Of a stretch of 64,000 nt of DNA, positions 63,368-64,000 are shown one piece after another; position 1 is the stretch's first letter, and each line of letters starts with the position of its first letter. The notes under the pieces are model-generated. The model had not been told where the DNA came from. It saw nothing but the letters and a program-made list of their open reading frames with translations, and made no database searches. The stretch is from Dipylidium caninum. Taxonomy: Eukaryota; Platyhelminthes; Cestoda; Cyclophyllidea; Dipylidiidae. Made by a program: the position numbers and the translations under genes. The stretch covers positions 744,001 to 808,000 of the forward strand of contig QEYB01000766.1 in NCBI GenBank assembly GCA_017562135.1. Direction: 5' to 3'.

Positions 63368-64000
63368 GGGCACCCGGCCACACTCTACAAGGAGACCTAA
63401 ACGTTGTGCATTCTTCTCTCTCTCTCTCTCTCTCTCTGCTTGGGTGTGTATCCCTCTAGAAAACGCACGCACTCTCTGTTTATGCTAACGAACTCCTTTG
63501 ATGTCGGGTTGACAGGCGGACGTTGCGGGGCGAGTTGTGAGAGCTGTGGGTCTGACGCACCCCAGTGGGACCGCGTGGCAGAAACGGCAGAGCTCATAAC
63601 CTCCTGTCCACCTCTGACACTTTGTTCGAAATTTCAACATTTCCAGATGTTCGTCAAAAAAAGGCAGGCCATAAGACAGTACAGGACATGCACAGGCAGG
63701 TGAAATTGTTTTGCCTATCTGGTAAATTTCAAACAGCATCAGTACATCCGCCCTGTGCCCATTACACTGACCCACGTGACTTGTTCCGACGGGGAAGTAG
63801 CAGTCCCGCGAGGACTGAAGAAAATGGAGACAGTGTTTTCAGAGTCGGTTCTACGCGGAGTCGAAGGTTTCGCAAGATTACAGGGATTCCGAGCGCGATG
63901 TGATGTGAAGACTAAGCAACCATTGGTGGCGAATGACCCAGACACTGCGTTATTCCCTGTTCCGTAGGCGAAATAATCCAAAGCGAGCGCAATCTGCCAC
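63368..64000. other. Downstream region of GTP cyclohydrolase I
   Basis: Should contain the 3' untranslated region. A CT microsatellite occurs at about 63415-63438. I saw no AATAAA close to the stop codon and no further gene; open frames here are short and unrecognised. Confidence 0.5.
63415..63438. repeat. CT dinucleotide microsatellite
   Basis: About twelve CT units roughly 50 bp after the GTP cyclohydrolase I stop codon. Confidence 0.9.

Noticed and set aside
62501..63472. 323-codon minus-strand frame opposite GTP cyclohydrolase I
   Set aside because: Mirror of a GC-rich third-position coding sequence, with a His-rich composition and no family resemblance.
1..64000. Bacterial or phage features, CRISPR arrays, tRNA or rRNA genes
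   Set aside because: No direct repeats with regular spacers, no tRNA cloverleaf or rRNA landmarks noticed, and all recognised genes are intron-bearing animal genes or an animal-type GCH1.

Overview
The window is eukaryotic: genes are split by GT-AG introns and encode animal proteins. Two introns are exceptionally small (29 and 33 nt) and lie beside introns of several kilobases, up to 17 kb. Together with the divergent receptors this suggests a parasitic flatworm, probably a tapeworm. That placement is an inference from gene structure, not from a diagnostic marker. Exon models were assembled by eye from splice signals, reading phase and recalled family sequences, without any database search.

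Layout. 1-13,910 is GC-rich and holds no gene I can support. 13,911-36,789 (minus) is an acylglycerol kinase (AGK/MULK) homologue in nine exons; most of it is one 17-kb intron containing a possible 210-nt cassette exon, a GC-rich island and one arm of an inverted repeat. 37,168-39,305 (plus) is a complete six-exon torsin AAA+ ATPase, head to head with AGK across about 380 bp. 39,306-41,335 is intergenic and holds the other arm of the inverted repeat. 41,336-49,921 and 51,422-60,330 (both minus) are two tandem copies of an ionotropic glutamate receptor gene. Copy B is complete (15 exons, signal peptide to C-terminus). Copy A matches exon for exon but lacks a recognisable signal-peptide exon and differs at the start of one exon. 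62,426-63,367 (plus) is GTP cyclohydrolase I in one uninterrupted reading frame.

What stands out. The AGK homologue has lost the glycine-rich nucleotide-binding motif of lipid kinases while keeping the rest of the fold, which suggests a pseudokinase; human AGK also has a kinase-independent role in the TIM22 import complex. The two receptor genes are a mosaic: two blocks, introns and microsatellites included, are nearly identical, while exons between them have diverged strongly. This points to gene conversion. Both receptors have an altered pore-gating motif. The purine bias of the plus strand across AGK flips near the AGK/torsin divergent promoter.

The genes do not form an operon or one pathway. 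AGK acts in mitochondria, torsin in the ER/nuclear envelope, the receptors at the plasma membrane, and GTP cyclohydrolase I starts tetrahydrobiopterin synthesis in the cytosol.
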